Shown one piece after another: positions 62,928 through 64,000 of a DNA stretch of 64,000 bases. The translations under genes were made by a program, and so were the position numbers. The stretch covers positions 67,001 through 131,000 of the forward strand of contig NZ_JBCNLP010000006.1 of assembly GCF_039595395.1 (NCBI RefSeq), read 5' to 3'. The notes beneath the pieces were generated by a model. The model did not search any database. It was given only the letters and a program-made list of their open reading frames with translations, and was not told where the DNA came from. Position 1 is the first letter of the stretch. Each line of letters opens with the position of its first letter. This stretch comes from Novosphingobium sp. Its GTDB lineage: Bacteria; Pseudomonadota; Alphaproteobacteria; Sphingomonadales; Sphingomonadaceae.

Positions 62928-63392
62928 TCAGGCAAGCGGCTCTGCTGTGTCGAGCGCCACCACCAGCGTATCCTCGGCCCGCAGCAGGCGGCCGTCATGG
63001 GCATGCAGCTCAAGGCGGCGGACCGGCTGGCGATCGGCGCGGTCGATCAGCCGGACATGCTTTTCGCTGGAATCGAAGAAGAAATCCTCACCCCACTGGC
63101 GCAGGGCGACGATCACCGGGAACAGGCCTCTGCCTTTTTCGGTCAGCACATAGTCCTGATAGGCACTGCCGTCGGAGGCGGGCACGGTCTCCATGATGCC
63201 GCGCTCGATCAGCGTGCGCAGGCGGGCGGAGAGCATGTTCTTGGCGATGCCGAGGCTGGCGAGAAAATCGCTGAAGCGGCTCACACCATCGAGGGCATCG
63301 CGCACGATCATCAGCGACCACCAATCGCCAACCGCATCAATCGAGCGCCCAACCGGGCATGGCGATGCCGCCAGACTGCGCCGTTTGGCCAT
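62928..63392 (-). CDS. HxlR-family transcription regulator
   Basis: 154 residues. CPVGRSIDAVGDWWSLMIVR (conserved Cys and WW), RFSDFLASLGIAKNMLSARL (winged helix) and YVLTEKGRGLFPVIVALRQW are family signatures. The cysteine suggests aldehyde or redox sensing as in other HxlR/YodB proteins. ATG 63392 with GGAG upstream is chosen. Two related operators lie in the divergent region upstream; the SnoaL-like gene on the other side is the likely target. Confidence 0.92.
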   Translation of the reverse strand: MAKRRSLAASPCPVGRSIDAVGDWWSLMIVRDALDGVSRFSDFLASLGIAKNMLSARLRTLIERGIMETVPASDGSAYQDYVLTEKGRGLFPVIVALRQWGEDFFFDSSEKHVRLIDRADRQPVRRLELHAHDGRLLRAEDTLVVALDTAEPLA

Positions 63393-63443
63393 GATCACAT
63401 TCTCCTTCGGCAGATCGGCGGATGGCATCATCCGCATAATCTG

Positions 63444-63498
63444 GTTGCAAGATAGAACAAGAAAGTTAGATGTCAATTTGTTGCAATTTGAAACAAGA
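63444..63498. promoter_or_regulatory. Twin operators for the HxlR regulator
   Basis: GTTGCAAGATAGAACAAGA (63444-63462) and GTTGCAATTTGAAACAAGA (63480-63498) are a direct repeat 36 bases apart; 14 of 19 bases are invariant. The second has a palindromic core (GTTxCAAxTTGxAAC). They lie between the two divergent start codons. Confidence 0.65.
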
Positions 63499-63543
63499 TT
63501 CGCACCGACTCCCAGCCCTGTGCGCAATCCAAAGGAGATGGCA

Positions 63544-63927
63544 ATGCCCAACCCTGTTCAGGAATTCCTCGCCCGCCTTGCTGCGGGCGATCTGCCCGCT
63601 GCCCTCGATCTCGTGGCGCCGGATGCGGTTTTCGCGCCCGAAGGGCCTGCCGACCTCCCCATCTATGGCCATTTCGCGGGCAGAGAGGGCGCCGCGCGCC
63701 TGTTCCGCACGCTGGGCGACCTGTTCGACACTGAAAGCTTCGAAATCTTCACATGGGCCGAAACAGGCGACACGGTCTTCGCCCATGGCGCCATGCGCCA
63801 CCGCGTGCGGCAATCGGGCGCCACCGTGGAAAGTGGCTTCGCGCTGGTGGTGACCCTTGCCGCGGGCAAGATCGCCCATTGGCGCATTTTTGAGAACACC
63901 GCCGCCTTTCAGGCCGCGCTGGGCTAA
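63544..63927 (+). CDS. SnoaL/NTF2-like small enzyme or binding protein
   Basis: 127 residues with the alpha+beta cone fold: FLARLAAGDLPAALDLVAPD, VFAPEGPADLPIYGHFAGRE, SFEIFTWAETGDTVFAHG, FALVVTLAAGKIAHWRIFEN. The family includes isomerases, cyclases and binding proteins; nothing here fixes the chemistry. AAAGGAG precedes the ATG. It is probably regulated by the divergent HxlR protein and co-transcribed with the MFS gene that starts five bases later. Confidence 0.85.
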   Translation: MPNPVQEFLARLAAGDLPAALDLVAPDAVFAPEGPADLPIYGHFAGREGAARLFRTLGDLFDTESFEIFTWAETGDTVFAHGAMRHRVRQSGATVESGFALVVTLAAGKIAHWRIFENTAAFQAALG

Positions 63928-63931
63928 CGCC

Positions 63932-64000
63932 ATGCGCGCACCCCTGTCTCGCGGCGTGACGCTGCTCTTTGCCGTGGCCTGCGGGCTGGCGGTGGCGAAT
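63932..64000 (+). CDS. MFS transporter, first 23 codons (runs off the window)
   Basis: Starts ATG four bases after the SnoaL-like stop; the visible part MRAPLSRGVTLLFAVACGLA then VAN is a basic N-terminus followed by a first membrane helix. This start is typical of MFS exporters of the YgaY/DHA1 type. With the HxlR regulator it could be a drug- or metabolite-responsive efflux unit, but only 23 residues are visible. Confidence 0.6.
   Translation, partial: MRAPLSRGVTLLFAVACGLAVAN

Overview
The window is about 64 kb of GC-rich, densely coding chromosomal DNA. It most likely comes from a sphingomonad (Alphaproteobacteria, Novosphingobium/Sphingobium type). The evidence is the number of TonB-dependent receptors (one partial, five complete), a FecI/FecR/receptor set, GTG/TTG starts, short intergenic gaps and the Caulobacter/sphingomonad style of the sugar-type receptor. 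The genus is an inference. I saw no rRNA, tRNA, CRISPR array, insertion sequence or phage gene.

Layout. 1-1861: the start of a FecA-like receptor with its FecR anti-sigma and FecI sigma factors. 2408-8220: a polysaccharide locus with an outer-membrane barrel, a UDP-glucuronate decarboxylase (UDP-xylose maker), a processive family 2 glycosyltransferase, a sugar-nucleotide epimerase and a convergent GH10 xylanase. 8637-13846: a locus resembling the Fap functional-amyloid system, with a Ser/Thr/Asn-rich fibre-subunit candidate, two small secreted proteins carrying LRG(G/S) motifs, a C39-like peptidase, a FapF-like coiled-coil plus barrel exporter, a Crp/Fnr regulator and a one-domain LuxR regulator. 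A MASE1-GGDEF diguanylate cyclase follows. 15859-30204: housekeeping and accessory genes (PLD-type enzyme, asd, LysR and AraC regulators around a hydrolase, Tat-exported phospholipase C, POT peptide transporter, DeoR regulator, Oar-like receptor).

30387-40084: a GST, then an iron island with a two-component system divergent from two receptors, a small membrane protein and a PepSY reductase-like protein, with Fur-like sites before each receptor. 40163-44141: small or hypothetical proteins and a PHB-depolymerase-like esterase. 44403-54052: a sugar-acid catabolic regulon (esterase, MFS transporter, IclR regulator, enolase-superfamily dehydratase, DapA-family lyase, sugar-type receptor, SDR, 2-keto-3-deoxygalactonate kinase) with a shared candidate operator. 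54090-59664: one operon of response regulator, histidine kinase, receptor and histidine-acid phosphatase (phytase type). 59742-64000: sedolisin, PLP decarboxylase, HxlR regulator with twin operators, SnoaL-like protein and the start of an MFS transporter.

Three copies of a GC-rich, multi-hairpin palindromic element (6950, 22604 and about 27049-27187) are scattered between genes. The most interesting region is the Fap-like locus: it has a complete export kit, leader-like cleavage motifs next to a C39 peptidase, and an upstream sequence motif shared with its LuxR gene.
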